From the NCBI RefSeq assembly GCF_000294775.2, contig NZ_CP015506.1, positions 2,021,501-2,085,500 of the forward strand: a DNA stretch of 64,000 bases, given 5' to 3'. Under the pieces are notes generated by a model. The model saw nothing but the letters and a program-made list of their open reading frames with translations, had not been told where the DNA came from and made no database searches. Shown piece after piece: positions 43,082 to 53,400 of the stretch. The first letter of the stretch is position 1, and each line of letters opens with the position of its first letter. This DNA is from Cytobacillus oceanisediminis 2691. GTDB taxonomy: Bacteria; Bacillota; Bacilli; Bacillales; Cytobacillaceae. The translations under genes and the position numbers were made by a program.

Positions 43082-44768
43082 CATCAAGGAAAGTAAAGCT
43101 TATAAATATTGCAAATGGTGCCTTGAAGAAGACAATGATTATGTTGGAATTTATGTAAAGAAGCAAGCTGAACAATGGTTAGAAATAGCAGATGGAAATA
43201 ATGGAGAAGCATGCATAGATGAAGAGATGTATAAAAAGGTTTGCGGAATCCTGAAGTTAATGGTTCATCCTGATTTAGGATGTTCAATTTATGAAGGGAT
43301 GGAGCGTTACCAGTGGTTCTTTGTAACAGCCACTCTTTGTACTATTAATAAAGCTGATAACTCTCGCTATTTTGAGTCTAGCCTTCTCGAAATCAGCAGA
43401 AAGAATTACAAAACTTTTGGGAGTGCTATTGTTTTTATTGTAGGTATGCTGCTTGAACCTAAATTCTCAAGATTCTATTCTGTTGCACCAGATTACAAAT
43501 TGTCTTCTGAGTTAAAAGTAGCCGTAAAAAAAATTATTAAGTCTAGTCCAGCACTGGAAAACCGATTTAAAATTAAGCGTGACATGATTGAATGTAAGCT
43601 CACAGACATTGAATATACACCATTAGCATACAGCAATGATAAGATGGATGGAAAGCTTGCAAACATCTTTTTGGCAGATGAGGCGGGGGTTCTCGACGAT
43701 TACCCAATTGAAGCAATGAGAAGCTCCCAGATTACACTAAAAGATAAGCTTGGTATCATAATTAGTACGCAATATCCAAATGACAACAATGTTATGATAA
43801 CTGAAATTGATTATGCTAAACGGGTATTAGATGGATTAGTTGAAAATAAAAGATATTTTAGTTTGTTATACGAGCCTGATGAAAATATCAAAAAGCAATG
43901 GGAAACGAATGATTTGGTAATTTATCAATCTAATCCAGTTGCAGTAGATAATGAAAAAGTCTTTAAAGCCATTGTCGATAAGCGGACGATGGCTATTTTA
44001 TATGAGTCAAAACGTGAAAATTATCTATGTAAACATAACAATATTAAGTACAAGGGATTAGGGGCCGATGGGTATGTCTCGAGTGATCAAATCAAAGCGT
44101 GTAAAGCTGACCAGGAATGGGATTGGAATGGTAAAGATGTTTACATAGGTGCAGACGGTGCTGAGAGTTTCGATAATTCATCAATTTGTATGCTTGGATA
44201 TGATGAAGAAACAGGAGTAGTTCACTCAAAAACATGGTGTTTTATTCAAGAGGATTACATAGAAGAGAAAAGCAAAAGGGAAAGATTTAATTATCAAAAG
44301 TCAATTGAAGCTGGAAACACTATTGTATGCGGAGATACCGTACTTGACTATGCTCACTTTGAGCAATTTGTTGTCGATTTGCAGTATGAATATGGTGTAA
44401 ATATTGTTGGTATAGGATTTGACATTAGAAATCTTAGAAACTCTGCTCAGAAATGGGAAAGAGACCATGATTTATTACCAATTGAAGTCAAACAACATAG
44501 CACTGTTTTGCATCCAACAATTAAATGGCTCAAAGAATTGATATTGGAACAAAAATTCTCATACTATAATAACTTGGTTTATGAAAATAATTTTACCAAC
44601 TGTAGAATCACTGAAGATACAAATTTAAACAAGTACATAAATAAAAAAGTAAGTGTTAAGACAGCAGGAAAGGTTGATATGGTATTTGCTACTATAAATG
44701 CATTATATCTGCTTCAGCAAGATGTAATATTCAATTCTGGTGGAGGATGGACTGCACAAGTAATTTAG
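43074..44768 (+). CDS. terL: Terminase large subunit
   Basis: 564 residues, HK97/Terminase_1 type. ATPase: Walker-A-like SRKNYKTFGSAI and Walker B ANIFLADEAG, then the coupling motif GIIISTQYP. Nuclease domain: IGADGAESFDNSS (first metal Asp) and VDMVFATINALYLL at the end. Overlap with terS (ATG inside its last codons) indicates coupling. It drives DNA translocation into the prohead. Confidence 0.93.
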   Translation: MDSIKESKAYKYCKWCLEEDNDYVGIYVKKQAEQWLEIADGNNGEACIDEEMYKKVCGILKLMVHPDLGCSIYEGMERYQWFFVTATLCTINKADNSRYFESSLLEISRKNYKTFGSAIVFIVGMLLEPKFSRFYSVAPDYKLSSELKVAVKKIIKSSPALENRFKIKRDMIECKLTDIEYTPLAYSNDKMDGKLANIFLADEAGVLDDYPIEAMRSSQITLKDKLGIIISTQYPNDNNVMITEIDYAKRVLDGLVENKRYFSLLYEPDENIKKQWETNDLVIYQSNPVAVDNEKVFKAIVDKRTMAILYESKRENYLCKHNNIKYKGLGADGYVSSDQIKACKADQEWDWNGKDVYIGADGAESFDNSSICMLGYDEETGVVHSKTWCFIQEDYIEEKSKRERFNYQKSIEAGNTIVCGDTVLDYAHFEQFVVDLQYEYGVNIVGIGFDIRNLRNSAQKWERDHDLLPIEVKQHSTVLHPTIKWLKELILEQKFSYYNNLVYENNFTNCRITEDTNLNKYINKKVSVKTAGKVDMVFATINALYLLQQDVIFNSGGGWTAQVI

Positions 44769-44783
44769 AAGGGGGGTGTGATA

Positions 44784-46025
44784 ATGGGATTAATTCAACA
44801 ATGGAAAGAGTTTAGGCAATTTCAGAATGAAGAAAAAAGTATGACTTTAGAAGACATTTTACTACAAGCTGGTATCAGTACTGAAACAGTAACAAAAGAT
44901 CAAGCTTTAAATATTCCTGCTGTAAGTGCTGCAGTTGGGCTTATATCTGACACAGTAGCTTCTTTGCCAATCCTTCTTTATAAAGAAGAAAATGGGAAAG
45001 TCACTGAAGTGAAAGATGATCGTGTATCACTGTTAAACGATGATACAAAGGATTCTTTGGATGGTTTTCAATTTAAGAAAGCGCTAGTGGAAGATTATTT
45101 ATTAGATGGTGCTGGATATGCATACATAAACCGGGAAAGAAACAAGATTAAAAGTTTGCACTATGTTTCATATAACAATGTTTCTGTAAATATTAATGCT
45201 GATCCTATCTTTAAAAGTTATGACATTTTAGTTAATGGTACAACTTATAGTGATTACGAATTTATCAAACTAACTAGAAAAACTAAAGATGGTGTAACTG
45301 GTAAAGGAGTAATCCAAGAAAATAATAAAATGCTTTCTGTGGCGTAGAACTCTCTTGTATTTGAAGATATTCTTGTGCGCACGGGGGGCAATAAAAAGGG
45401 ATTAATTACTTCTGAAAATAAATTAGATGCTGAAGCAATTACAGCGTTAAAAGAAGCTTGGAAAAACCTTTACAAGAATAATTCTGAAAACGTTGTTATT
45501 TTGAATAAAGGGCTGAGTTTTCAAGAGGCATCTAATACCTCTGTTGAAATGGAACTTAACTCAAATAAGAAAACTAATTCAATAGAAGTTTGTAAAATGT
45601 TTAAAGTCCCTCCTTCCTTATTTGAAGGTACTGCGACAGATGAAGTTCACGAGAGTTTTATTAAGATATGTATTAATCCGATACTGAAAGCTATAGAAAC
45701 AGCGGTAAACAAAGACCTATTACTCCCGAGCGAGAAAGGGTCTTTTTATTTTGCAGTTGATACCAATGAAATCCTCAAGGGCAATATTCTGAAGCGATAT
45801 CAGGCTTATAGTGAGGCTGTCAAAGCAGGCTGGATTAGTAAAAATGAAATCAGATACAGAGAAGATTATGAAGCTATCGAGGGCTTGGATATTGTAACAA
45901 TGAGCTTGGGTGAAGTTATTTATGATACTAACTCCAAGAAATACTTTACTCCAAATATGGATAGCGTTACAAATTCAGGAATGACTAAAGAGGCATTGAA
46001 GGGGGGTGGAAATATTGAGAATTGA
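44784..46025 (+). pseudogene. HK97-type portal protein interrupted by an in-frame amber codon
   Basis: The frame encodes a complete HK97-family portal (413 codons): DQALNIPAVSAAVGLISDTVA near the start, then LVEDYLLDGAGYAYI, and KLDAEAITALKEAWKNLY with FKVPPSLFEGTATDE in the second part. It is cut by TAG at 45345-45347, between ENNKMLSVA and NSLVFEDILV, with no frame change on either side. The sequence after the stop is fully conserved, so the mutation is recent, is suppressed, or is an error. Fragments: 44784-45347 and 45375-46025 (no ribosome site for the second). ATG 44784 follows a GGGGGG site. Confidence 0.85.
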
Positions 46026-46629
46026 GATAAGAGGAGATCAGGTTTTACTTGATGGCTATGTAAATGCAGTGGGTAGAGAAAGTAGGATTTTACCTTCTCC
46101 AAATGGGCGATTCAAGGAGCAAATTGTTCCTAAGACATTTGAAAAAGCACTTATTAAATCTGAAAATGTTGACTTGCTTTTTAATCATGAAAAGGACAAG
46201 AAACTTGGCTCCATTAAGGATGGGAATCTTGAATTACGTGAAGATTCTATCGGGTTACGTGCTATTGCAACTGTAACTGACGAAGAAGTAATACAAAAAG
46301 CTAAAGATGGTAAATTAAGAGGTTGGTCATTTGGATTTATTGCAAATAAAGACAAGTGGGAAGATGGTTCAGACGGTATCCAAAAAAGATTTATTGAAGA
46401 TCTTGACCTCTTGGAAGTGTCTATTTTAGATAAAACTCCTGCATATATTGCAACCTCCATTGAGGCCAGAGGAGAAGATTCATACATAACTGAGCAAAGA
46501 AATGAAGAGTTTACTGCAAATATTGAAGATAATTCTGGAAAGCAAAAAGAAAAACGTGAGGAAAGTCAAGTTGACTACTCAAATTATGAAAATGAAATTG
46601 AATTCCTAAAATTGAAAGGTGGAAAATAA
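46015..46629 (+). CDS. HK97-family prohead protease
   Basis: 204 residues. Catalytic His in VDLLFNHEKDKKLG and Ser in RGWSFGFIA; the third residue is likely in LLEVSILD. The TTG start at 46015 is set by AAGGGGGGTG 6 bases upstream and overlaps the portal stop. It cleaves the capsid delta domain during maturation. The C-terminal ~45 residues are a charged, probably disposable tail. Confidence 0.9.
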   Translation: MRIEIRGDQVLLDGYVNAVGRESRILPSPNGRFKEQIVPKTFEKALIKSENVDLLFNHEKDKKLGSIKDGNLELREDSIGLRAIATVTDEEVIQKAKDGKLRGWSFGFIANKDKWEDGSDGIQKRFIEDLDLLEVSILDKTPAYIATSIEARGEDSYITEQRNEEFTANIEDNSGKQKEKREESQVDYSNYENEIEFLKLKGGK

Positions 46630-46633
46630 TATT

Positions 46634-47779
46634 ATGAAAAAATTAGTTAAAAAAGTAGAAACTAGATCTATGCCAACACTTGTTGAGCAACGTAATAATT
46701 TACTTGACGAAATGGAAGGGCTACTAAGCAAAACAAAGGCTGAAACACGATCTTTTACAGATGAAGAAAGTAATCGTTTTGATGAAATTAAAAAGGAAAT
46801 CGGTAAAATTGATAAAACTTTGGCAGCTGAAGAAGAGTCACGTTCTTTTGAAAAGAAAAAGGTTACTGGCAAAGAAGAGCAACGTGCTTTAGATGAAAAG
46901 AATTTCCTTAAATTCGTTAAAGGTGAAGAACGTGCATTAGATGTTGGTCAAAATGGTGGAATTATTCCAGATCACATTGCAAATCGTATTATCGATAAAG
47001 TAAAAGAACTATCTCCGATTGTACGGATGGCAAACACATTCTATGTTGGTGGAAATTTAGTATTCCCACTGTATGATGAAGGAACTTCATCTATTTCAGC
47101 TGCCTATGTTGAAGATATGCAGGAGCTGACTGAAGGAACTGGCAAATTTACGACTGTTAAACTAGAAAACTTTATTATTGGGTCTCTTGCTAAAATTTCA
47201 AAATCACTGATGAATCGCTCTGATGTGGACTTACTACCATTTGTTATTAACAAGGTGGCTGAAGCTATCGCTAACTTCCTTGAAAAAGAATATCTTGTGG
47301 GTACTACAGGTAAGATTGGTGGTCTTCTTGGAACAGCAACACAAGAAATCAATGCTCCAAGTGCCACTGCATTAACTGCTGATGAATTTATTGATTTGCA
47401 AATGGAAGTTCCAGAAGTATTCCAAGCTGGCGCTATTTGGATTATGAATAAGAAAACGTTCAAGGCAGTTCGCAAATTGAAAAATGCTGATGGTGAATAT
47501 CTGCTAAATAAGAATGTTAACAATGGTTTCGGTTGGGAATTACTCGATAAACCTGTTTATGTTTCTGAATCCATGCCAGAAATTGCAGCAAGTGAAAAAG
47601 TTGTTGTATATGGCGACATGACAGGACTATATGCAAAACTTGCACAAAATGTTGAGATTCAAGTACTTGTTGAAAAATTCGCAACGCAACATGCTTTAGG
47701 TGTAGTGGGTTATGTTGAAGCTGATGCGAAGGTTGTTGAACAACAGAAGATTGCTGTATTAAAAATGGCTGCAGTTTAA
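46634..47779 (+). CDS. HK97-family major capsid protein
   Basis: 381 residues. N-terminal coiled-coil delta domain (~1-100, RNNLLDEMEGLLSKTKAET ... FDEIKKEIGKIDKTL) expected to be removed by the protease, then the HK97 fold: GGIIPDHIANRIIDKVKELS, then GNLVFPLYDEG, KISKSLMNRSDVDLLPFV and the C-terminal VGYVEADAKVVEQQKIAVLK. ATG 46634 has a somewhat distant AAAGGTGG. A terminator follows directly. Confidence 0.93.
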   Translation: MKKLVKKVETRSMPTLVEQRNNLLDEMEGLLSKTKAETRSFTDEESNRFDEIKKEIGKIDKTLAAEEESRSFEKKKVTGKEEQRALDEKNFLKFVKGEERALDVGQNGGIIPDHIANRIIDKVKELSPIVRMANTFYVGGNLVFPLYDEGTSSISAAYVEDMQELTEGTGKFTTVKLENFIIGSLAKISKSLMNRSDVDLLPFVINKVAEAIANFLEKEYLVGTTGKIGGLLGTATQEINAPSATALTADEFIDLQMEVPEVFQAGAIWIMNKKTFKAVRKLKNADGEYLLNKNVNNGFGWELLDKPVYVSESMPEIAASEKVVVYGDMTGLYAKLAQNVEIQVLVEKFATQHALGVVGYVEADAKVVEQQKIAVLKMAAV

Positions 47780-47784
47780 TAATT

Positions 47785-47812
47785 AAAGGTGGGGATTCCC
47801 ACCTTTCTTTTT
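47785..47812 (+). terminator. Hairpin behind the capsid gene
   Basis: aaaggtggg / cccaccttt with a gatt loop and ctttttt behind. Such partial terminators keep capsid mRNA in excess over downstream genes. Confidence 0.82.
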
Positions 47813-47827
47813 AATTTAGGGGGTGAC

Positions 47828-47983
47828 ATGTTGAAAGTTAAAGCATTAGTTAGTTTTTCTGGAATTGTCACCATGGTTAAAGGTGAAGAGAAAGAAATTA
47901 CTAATAAAGAAGTCTATGGGGACTTGTTGCGAGCCAAATATGTGGAAGAAGTAAAGGTAACCAAGCGGAAGGTGAAAGAATAA
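47828..47983 (+). CDS. Small head/tail module protein
   Basis: 51 residues (MLKVKALVSFSGIVTMVKGEE...), short beta-like protein usual between capsid and connector genes. AGGGGGTG precedes; start is ATG 47828 or TTG 47831. Overlaps the connector gene by one base (ATGA-like). Confidence 0.65.
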   Translation: MLKVKALVSFSGIVTMVKGEEKEITNKEVYGDLLRAKYVEEVKVTKRKVKE

Positions 47984-48273
47984 TGAAAATTAGCGAAATC
48001 ACCATTCAAGACTTAAAGGAGTATGCTCATGAATTAAATGATGATCCTGAAATAAACCGAACTTTTACAAATATTTTAATGGCTTGTAAGGCATATATCA
48101 AAGGTTATACAGGCTTAACATTAGAGCAGATGGACAATAAAGAGGATTTGACTATGGTGCTAATGGTTCTTGCTAATGAATTGTATGAGAACAGATCTTA
48201 CACAGTTCAAAATGATAAAGTGAACACCGTAATTAAATCGATTTTAGACATGTATTCCGTCAATCTATTATGA
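47983..48273 (+). CDS. Head-tail connector (gp6-like)
   Basis: 96 residues, all-helical: TIQDLKEYAHELNDDPEINR, ILMACKAYIKGYTGLT, and VLMVLANELYENRSY, matching Gp6-type adaptor proteins that bind under the portal. Start overlaps the preceding stop. Confidence 0.85.
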   Translation: MKISEITIQDLKEYAHELNDDPEINRTFTNILMACKAYIKGYTGLTLEQMDNKEDLTMVLMVLANELYENRSYTVQNDKVNTVIKSILDMYSVNLL

Positions 48274-48287
48274 AGGAGTGATGTTTA

Positions 48288-48608
48288 ATGAATCCAGGTC
48301 AATACAAGCACCGTATAACCTTTCAACAATTCATTGAGAGTGAAACTGAGAATGGTTTTCCTGTTGAAGGCTGGGAAGACATAATAACGGTTTATGCAGC
48401 GATTAGAACCTTGAAAGGGAATGAATTCTATGAAGCTGCAACAACTCAAAACGAAAATAATTCAAGGTTTATTATTCGTTACCGTAAAGGAATTTCTCCT
48501 GATATGCAAATTCAGATGAGGGATGGAAGAACTTTTGAGATCATCTCCCTAATCAACGATAACGAAGAAAATAAAACCCTTACTATCCATGCGAGGGAAG
48601 TGAAGTAA
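48288..48608 (+). CDS. Head closure protein (head-tail joining, SPP1 gp16-like)
   Basis: 106 residues with the family start MNPGQYKHRITFQQF and EGWEDIITVYAAIRTLKGNEF, then beta strands ending in KTLTIHAREV. It closes the filled head. GAAGGAG precedes the ATG. Confidence 0.88.
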   Translation: MNPGQYKHRITFQQFIESETENGFPVEGWEDIITVYAAIRTLKGNEFYEAATTQNENNSRFIIRYRKGISPDMQIQMRDGRTFEIISLINDNEENKTLTIHAREVK

Positions 48609-48974
48609 ATGCTTAATTTAACAGGAATGGATCAATTATTGAGACAAATTGAACAAATGGGCAATAAAGTTGAAGGTGAAGTGGAAAAGAAGGCTCTCAA
48701 AGAAGGAGCGGAACACCTTAGAAATAAGATGGAAGAGAATGCGCCAAGGGGGAAAACAGGGAATCTTGCTTCTGAGATTGTTGTTGGAGATATCGAGAAT
48801 GGTAGTGTGGAAATTGGTGGAGATCAGCAAGGAAAGGCTTTTTACGGACATTTCCAAGAATTTGGTACTAGTCGTCAAAAAGCCCAACCTTTTATGGCAC
48901 CCACACTTGAAAACGAAAGCCAAACCACTCAAGACAAAATGGCAACTGTTATTAAAAGGGAATTAGGATTATGA
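48609..48974 (+). CDS. HK97 gp10-family tail protein
   Basis: 121 residues: KKALKEGAEHLRNKMEENAP, then GNLASEIVV and GHFQEFGTSRQKAQPFMAPT, the characteristic end of gp10-like minor tail/completion proteins. Starts directly at the preceding stop. Confidence 0.88.
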   Translation: MLNLTGMDQLLRQIEQMGNKVEGEVEKKALKEGAEHLRNKMEENAPRGKTGNLASEIVVGDIENGSVEIGGDQQGKAFYGHFQEFGTSRQKAQPFMAPTLENESQTTQDKMATVIKRELGL

Positions 48975-49318
48975 GTTTAAATTCCTTGATAATTAATACA
49001 TTAAAGCCTTTAGGAGTACCTGTTAAGTTTCAGACTCTTACTGAAAAAGAGAAACTAGCCGATCCTTCTTCTTATATTACCTTTTTCGAATACAATCAAA
49101 GGTCCGCCTTAGATTCTGATGATGAAGAAATGTTAACAAGACATTTTGTACAAGTAGATATTTGGTCAAAAGTTGACTATACAGATTTAGTAAAACAAGT
49201 AAAAGAAAATTTAAAACAGGTTGGTTTCTCAAGAAATTTTGAAACTGAACTTTACGAAACGGACACCAAAATATTTCACAAGGTGATCCGTTTCAACTAC
49301 ATAACTAGGAGGAGTTAA
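48971..49318 (+). CDS. Tail completion protein (DUF3168-like)
   Basis: 115 residues with ITFFEYNQRSALDSDDEEML, HFVQVDIWSK and an end HKVIRFNYITRR, typical of gpU/DUF3168-like tail terminators. ATGA overlap with its neighbour. Confidence 0.78.
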   Translation: MSLNSLIINTLKPLGVPVKFQTLTEKEKLADPSSYITFFEYNQRSALDSDDEEMLTRHFVQVDIWSKVDYTDLVKQVKENLKQVGFSRNFETELYETDTKIFHKVIRFNYITRRS

Positions 49319-49319
49319 T

Positions 49320-49877
49320 ATGCCAGTAATTGGTTTAAGAGATTTTCACGCAGCAACAGTAAATGAAGATGGGACATATGGTGTTCCTAAGAAACTAGCA
49401 CCAGCTATTTCTGCTACAATTACCCCAAATTTTCAAATCACAACTCTTTATGGAGATGATCAAGCTGTAGCAGTTGCAGAAGCATTGGGAGATATTGATG
49501 TAGAAATAAACCCGTCAGATCTGTCTATTGATGATTATGCTTTTCTATTGGGAAAAACAAAAAATACAGATGGAGTTATTGAAGATTCAGCCGATGATGT
49601 TGCTCCTTATGTGGCTTTAGGATTTAGGCTTCCAAAAGAAAATGGAGCGTTTAAATACTATTGGTACTATAAGGGGAAATTCCAGCCACCTGCTAGCCAG
49701 GCTGCTACAAAAGGTGAAAGTGTGGAATTCCAGACACCAACAATTTCAGGAAAGTTTGTTGCGCGTGAGGATAAAAAGTGGAGAGCTCACATGGAATCTG
49801 ATGATACTAGTGCAAATCAGTCTGTTGTTGATGGTTGGTTTGATGCCGTTTATGCACCAACACCAGTAACACCTTAA
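49320..49877 (+). CDS. Major tail protein (tail tube)
   Basis: 185 residues, phi13-type tube protein: MPVIGLRDFHAATVNEDGTY, a GDDQAVAVAEALGDIDVEIN segment and GEFQTPTI-like FQTPTISGKFVARED. GGAGGAG precedes the ATG. Polymerises into the tail tube. Confidence 0.9.
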   Translation: MPVIGLRDFHAATVNEDGTYGVPKKLAPAISATITPNFQITTLYGDDQAVAVAEALGDIDVEINPSDLSIDDYAFLLGKTKNTDGVIEDSADDVAPYVALGFRLPKENGAFKYYWYYKGKFQPPASQAATKGESVEFQTPTISGKFVAREDKKWRAHMESDDTSANQSVVDGWFDAVYAPTPVTP

Positions 49878-49943
49878 GAAAATTTATCAAATTGAAGGTT
49901 AGTCATAAATTGACTGCCCTATTTTATTTGGAGGGAAAAATAA

Positions 49944-50264
49944 ATGCAAATTAAATTATATCTAAACGAAGAAGAAAAAACCTTTACAGTCCCATTTATA
50001 AAAGGAAGAATGCTCAGAGAGGCTTTAAAAATGAACAAAGCTTTAGGTGAGAAAGATAGTTTAGATGATGAAACCTTAGATGAACTTGTTCAATTTGTTT
50101 GTGGAGTATTTAATAATCAATTTACTCCCGATGATGTTTTTGACGGTCTGCCTATTGATGGTATATTCATCAAACTTCAAGGGGTTCTTACTGATGTAAT
50201 TAATAAGGCATTAAGTGGGCTTCAAGGGGAAAGCAATGGTGAATCAAACCCAAAAAACGTTTAG
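49944..50264 (+). CDS. Tail assembly chaperone (gpG-like), upstream frame
   Basis: 106 residues; binds the tape measure during tail assembly. Seen: MQIKLYLNEEEKTFTVPFIK and ETLDELVQFVCGVFNNQFTPDD. TGGAGGG precedes the ATG. The final codons contain a slippery heptamer that produces a longer gpGT-like fusion. Confidence 0.85.
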   Translation: MQIKLYLNEEEKTFTVPFIKGRMLREALKMNKALGEKDSLDDETLDELVQFVCGVFNNQFTPDDVFDGLPIDGIFIKLQGVLTDVINKALSGLQGESNGESNPKNV

Positions 50265-50422
50265 ATCCTTATGAACAAATTAAGAAGATATATAAAGATT
50301 TAATGAAACAAGGTTATAAATTACATGAAATCGATGAAATGGATATCGGTTTTTATTTTGAATTGTTTTCAGAACCAAAAGAAGAAAAAGTTGTTTACGC
50401 AGAGCAAGTTCCGTGGCTGTAG
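49944..50422 (+). CDS. Tail assembly chaperone frameshift product (gpGT-like, -1 frameshift)
   Basis: The heptamer A-AAA-AAC (50252-50258), in the correct phase (cca aaa aac), lies 4 codons before the gpG stop. A -1 shift there opens 54 further codons to TAG at 50420: RLDPYEQIKKIYKDLMKQGY, then EIDEMDIGFYFELFSEPKEE. Without the shift this frame has no start codon. The stop is just before the tape-measure ribosome site. This matches the gpG/gpGT logic of lambda-like tails. Confidence 0.78.
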
Positions 50423-50434
50423 GAGGTGGAAGAA

Positions 50435-53400
50435 ATGGCGACAGTCGGAAATTTAAATATTAACCTATCATTAACCTCTGCGGAATTTAAAAGAGGTATT
50501 CAAGATGTAAATAGGCAACTAAAAATTGCCCAATCAGAATTTAAACTAGCTGGGGCTGGTGTACAAGGATTTGGTAAAACATTAGATGGGATGAGACAAA
50601 AATCTCGTTATCTAGATCAAACTCTGCAATTACAGCATTCTAAAGTTGACCAATTAAGGAGAAGATATGAGCAGTTAAAAGCAACTAAAGGTGAAGATGA
50701 TGCAGCAACTCAGCGTATGTTAGTTGCCTATAATAATGCTCAAGCAGCAATGAACAGAACAGAAGCTGATTTGAGACGACTTAATGACCAAATAAGATTG
50801 CAGTCAAGCGCATGGCATCAGATGGGTGAAAGGCTTACCACAGCAGGTCAATCCATGAAAAATGTGGGTCAATCCATGAAAAATGTGGGCTCCCAACTAT
50901 CCATGACTGTAACGGCTCCAATAGTTGGTGTAGGTGTCGCAGCTGTTAAAGCTGGAGCGGATTTTGAAGAGGGAATGGATAAAGTAGCGGCTATTTCTGG
51001 TTCAACAGGTGAAGACTTTAATAAGTTAAGAGATTTAGCTAAGAAACTAGGTGCAGAAACTAAATTCTCTGCTACAGAAGCAGCGGACGGTATGCAATTC
51101 CTAGCAATGGCTGGCTTCAAGACAAATGACATTTTAAAAGCAATGCCTGGTATGTTAGACCTTGCCGCAGCAGGTGCTTTGGAATTAGGTGCTGCAGCTG
51201 ACATAACATCCAATATTATGAGTGGTTTCGGAATCGCAGCAGAGCAATCTGGACATGTTTCTGATGTATTAGCAAAGGCAGCCTCTAACGCAAATACTGA
51301 CGTCACTCAAATGGGTGAAGCGATGAAGTATCTTGCTCCAGCAGCTAAAGTATTAGGTTGGTCAGTTGAAGAATCTGCTGCAGCTGTAATGGCATTTGGT
51401 GATGCTGGTATTCAAGGTACCCTTGCAGGTCAAGCATTTGCAACATCTTTAACAAGATTAGCAAAGAATCCAACTAAGAAAATGAAACAAGCCTTAGATG
51501 ACTTGAATTTTAGTTTCTTTGATGCTCAAGGATCAATGAAGAGTATGCCGGATATTATTGCTGGTATGGAACAAGGTATGCAGGGGTGGACCGATAAACA
51601 AAAAGCAGCAACTATTACAACTATTTTCGGTGCAGAAGCATTTAAACATTGGGCTGTATTACTAGACAAAGGTTCCACTGCTTTAGATGAGAATACAAAA
51701 ATGCTTGAAACTGCTGATGGTGCTGCAAAAGAAATGGCTAAAACAATGAGTGATAATGCAAAGGGTGATATTAAAACTCTCATGTCTGCCCTTGAAGGTC
51801 TAGCTATACAATTGTCAGACATACTTCTCCCGATTCTTAGTGATGGAACAAAAAAGCTAACAGAATTAACAAGAAAGTTTGCCTCTTTATCTCCTGAGAC
51901 ACAAAAGACAATACTTGCTATTGCAGGTATTGCTGCGGCTATTGGCCCCGTTTTAGTTGTTACGGGTGCACTTGTCAGTTCACTTGGAGCTATCATGACT
52001 GCTGCAGGAACAGTATCAGGTGCCATTGCGGTAGCTACCACAGGTGTGGCTGCAGCAACTCCTGCTATTGGAGCATTAGCAACAGCTTTTACTGTATTAA
52101 CAGGTCCGATTGGTTTAACAGTAGCGGCATTAGCAGCGGTTACAGCAGGCGGAATTGCATTGTATAAACACTTACAGAAGGATGCTATTCCAGAGGTAAA
52201 TAGATATGGTGATGAAGTTTCAAAGAGCACTAAAAAAGCATTGGATGGTTATTTTAACTTATCTGACAATGCTTCTCAAAAAGTTAAGGAATTATCTTTA
52301 ACTCAACAGAAAGTAACTGTTGAAACAAAAGATGCCCTTGTGAATACATACTCCAAAATGAATGATCAAATCCTTGCAAAAATGGATGAAAGACATACAA
52401 AGGAATTAGAGAAGAGTAGAGAGTTCTTTACAAAGTCTAATGTCCTTACTCAGGAAGAAGAAGAGAAGATTCTTAAAGACAGAGAAATGCGTAATCAAGC
52501 AGAAATTGCTGGTCAAGAATATAAGGAATTACGTATCAAAGAAATTCTTGAAAGGGCTTCTGCAGAAAAACGTGCATTAACTGAAAGTGAAAAGACGGAG
52601 ATTAATAGCCTCCAGCAACAAATGAATGTAAATGCAGTTCAGTATCTTTCTAAGAATGAATTAGAAGCAAAAGTAATTATGGAAAGAATGAAACAGTCTG
52701 CTGGAGATTTATCTGCTCAACAGGCAGCAGAAGTAGTAGCTAATTCTAATAAACAAAAAGATGAGGCTGTGAAAGCTGCTGAGAAACAGTATGAAGATAC
52801 CATTGCAGAAATTATTAAAATGCGTGATGAAACTGGTGAAATTACAGCTGAACAGGCAGATAGGATGATCAAAGAAGCAGAACGTCAGAAAAACGTTACT
52901 GTTGGTCGTGCAGAAGAAACACATCAAGAGGTTGTAACAGCTGCAAAAGCACAAGCTGGTGAACACATAAATACTGTCAATTGGGAAACTGGAGAAATCC
53001 TTTCCAAGTGGGATGTTTTTAAGAATAAGACTGTAACAACTATGAACTTAATGTACCAAGGTGGAAAGAAAATCTGGCAAAGTATGGTGAAGGATATTGT
53101 CAACAAAGCTGAAAATATCAAGTCTAACTCTTTAACTGCGTTCGAAAATTTAAAGACCAATGCAGGTAGAAAGTTTAATGAAACAAAGGATATAATGCTT
53201 AAACCTGTAAAGGAAGCAAAGGAAAAGATTGCTGGATTGATTTCAGAAATTGAAGGGTTTTTCTCTAATCTAAAATTGAAAATTCCTAAACCTTCTTTGC
53301 CTGAGTTACCTAAGTTTTCATTATCTACAGACTCAAAAACTATCATGGGAAAAACTGTTAGTTATCCGACAGGTTTTGATGTTAAATGGAATGCTAAAGG

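Noticed and set aside
45375..46025. Second half of the portal as an independent gene
   Set aside because: It has no ribosome site and continues the upstream frame without shift, so it is the 3' part of one interrupted gene.
51526..52230. 234-codon minus-strand ORF inside the tape-measure gene
   Set aside because: Alanine/valine-rich shadow of the repetitive tape-measure sequence; no ribosome site and opposite to a clear gene.
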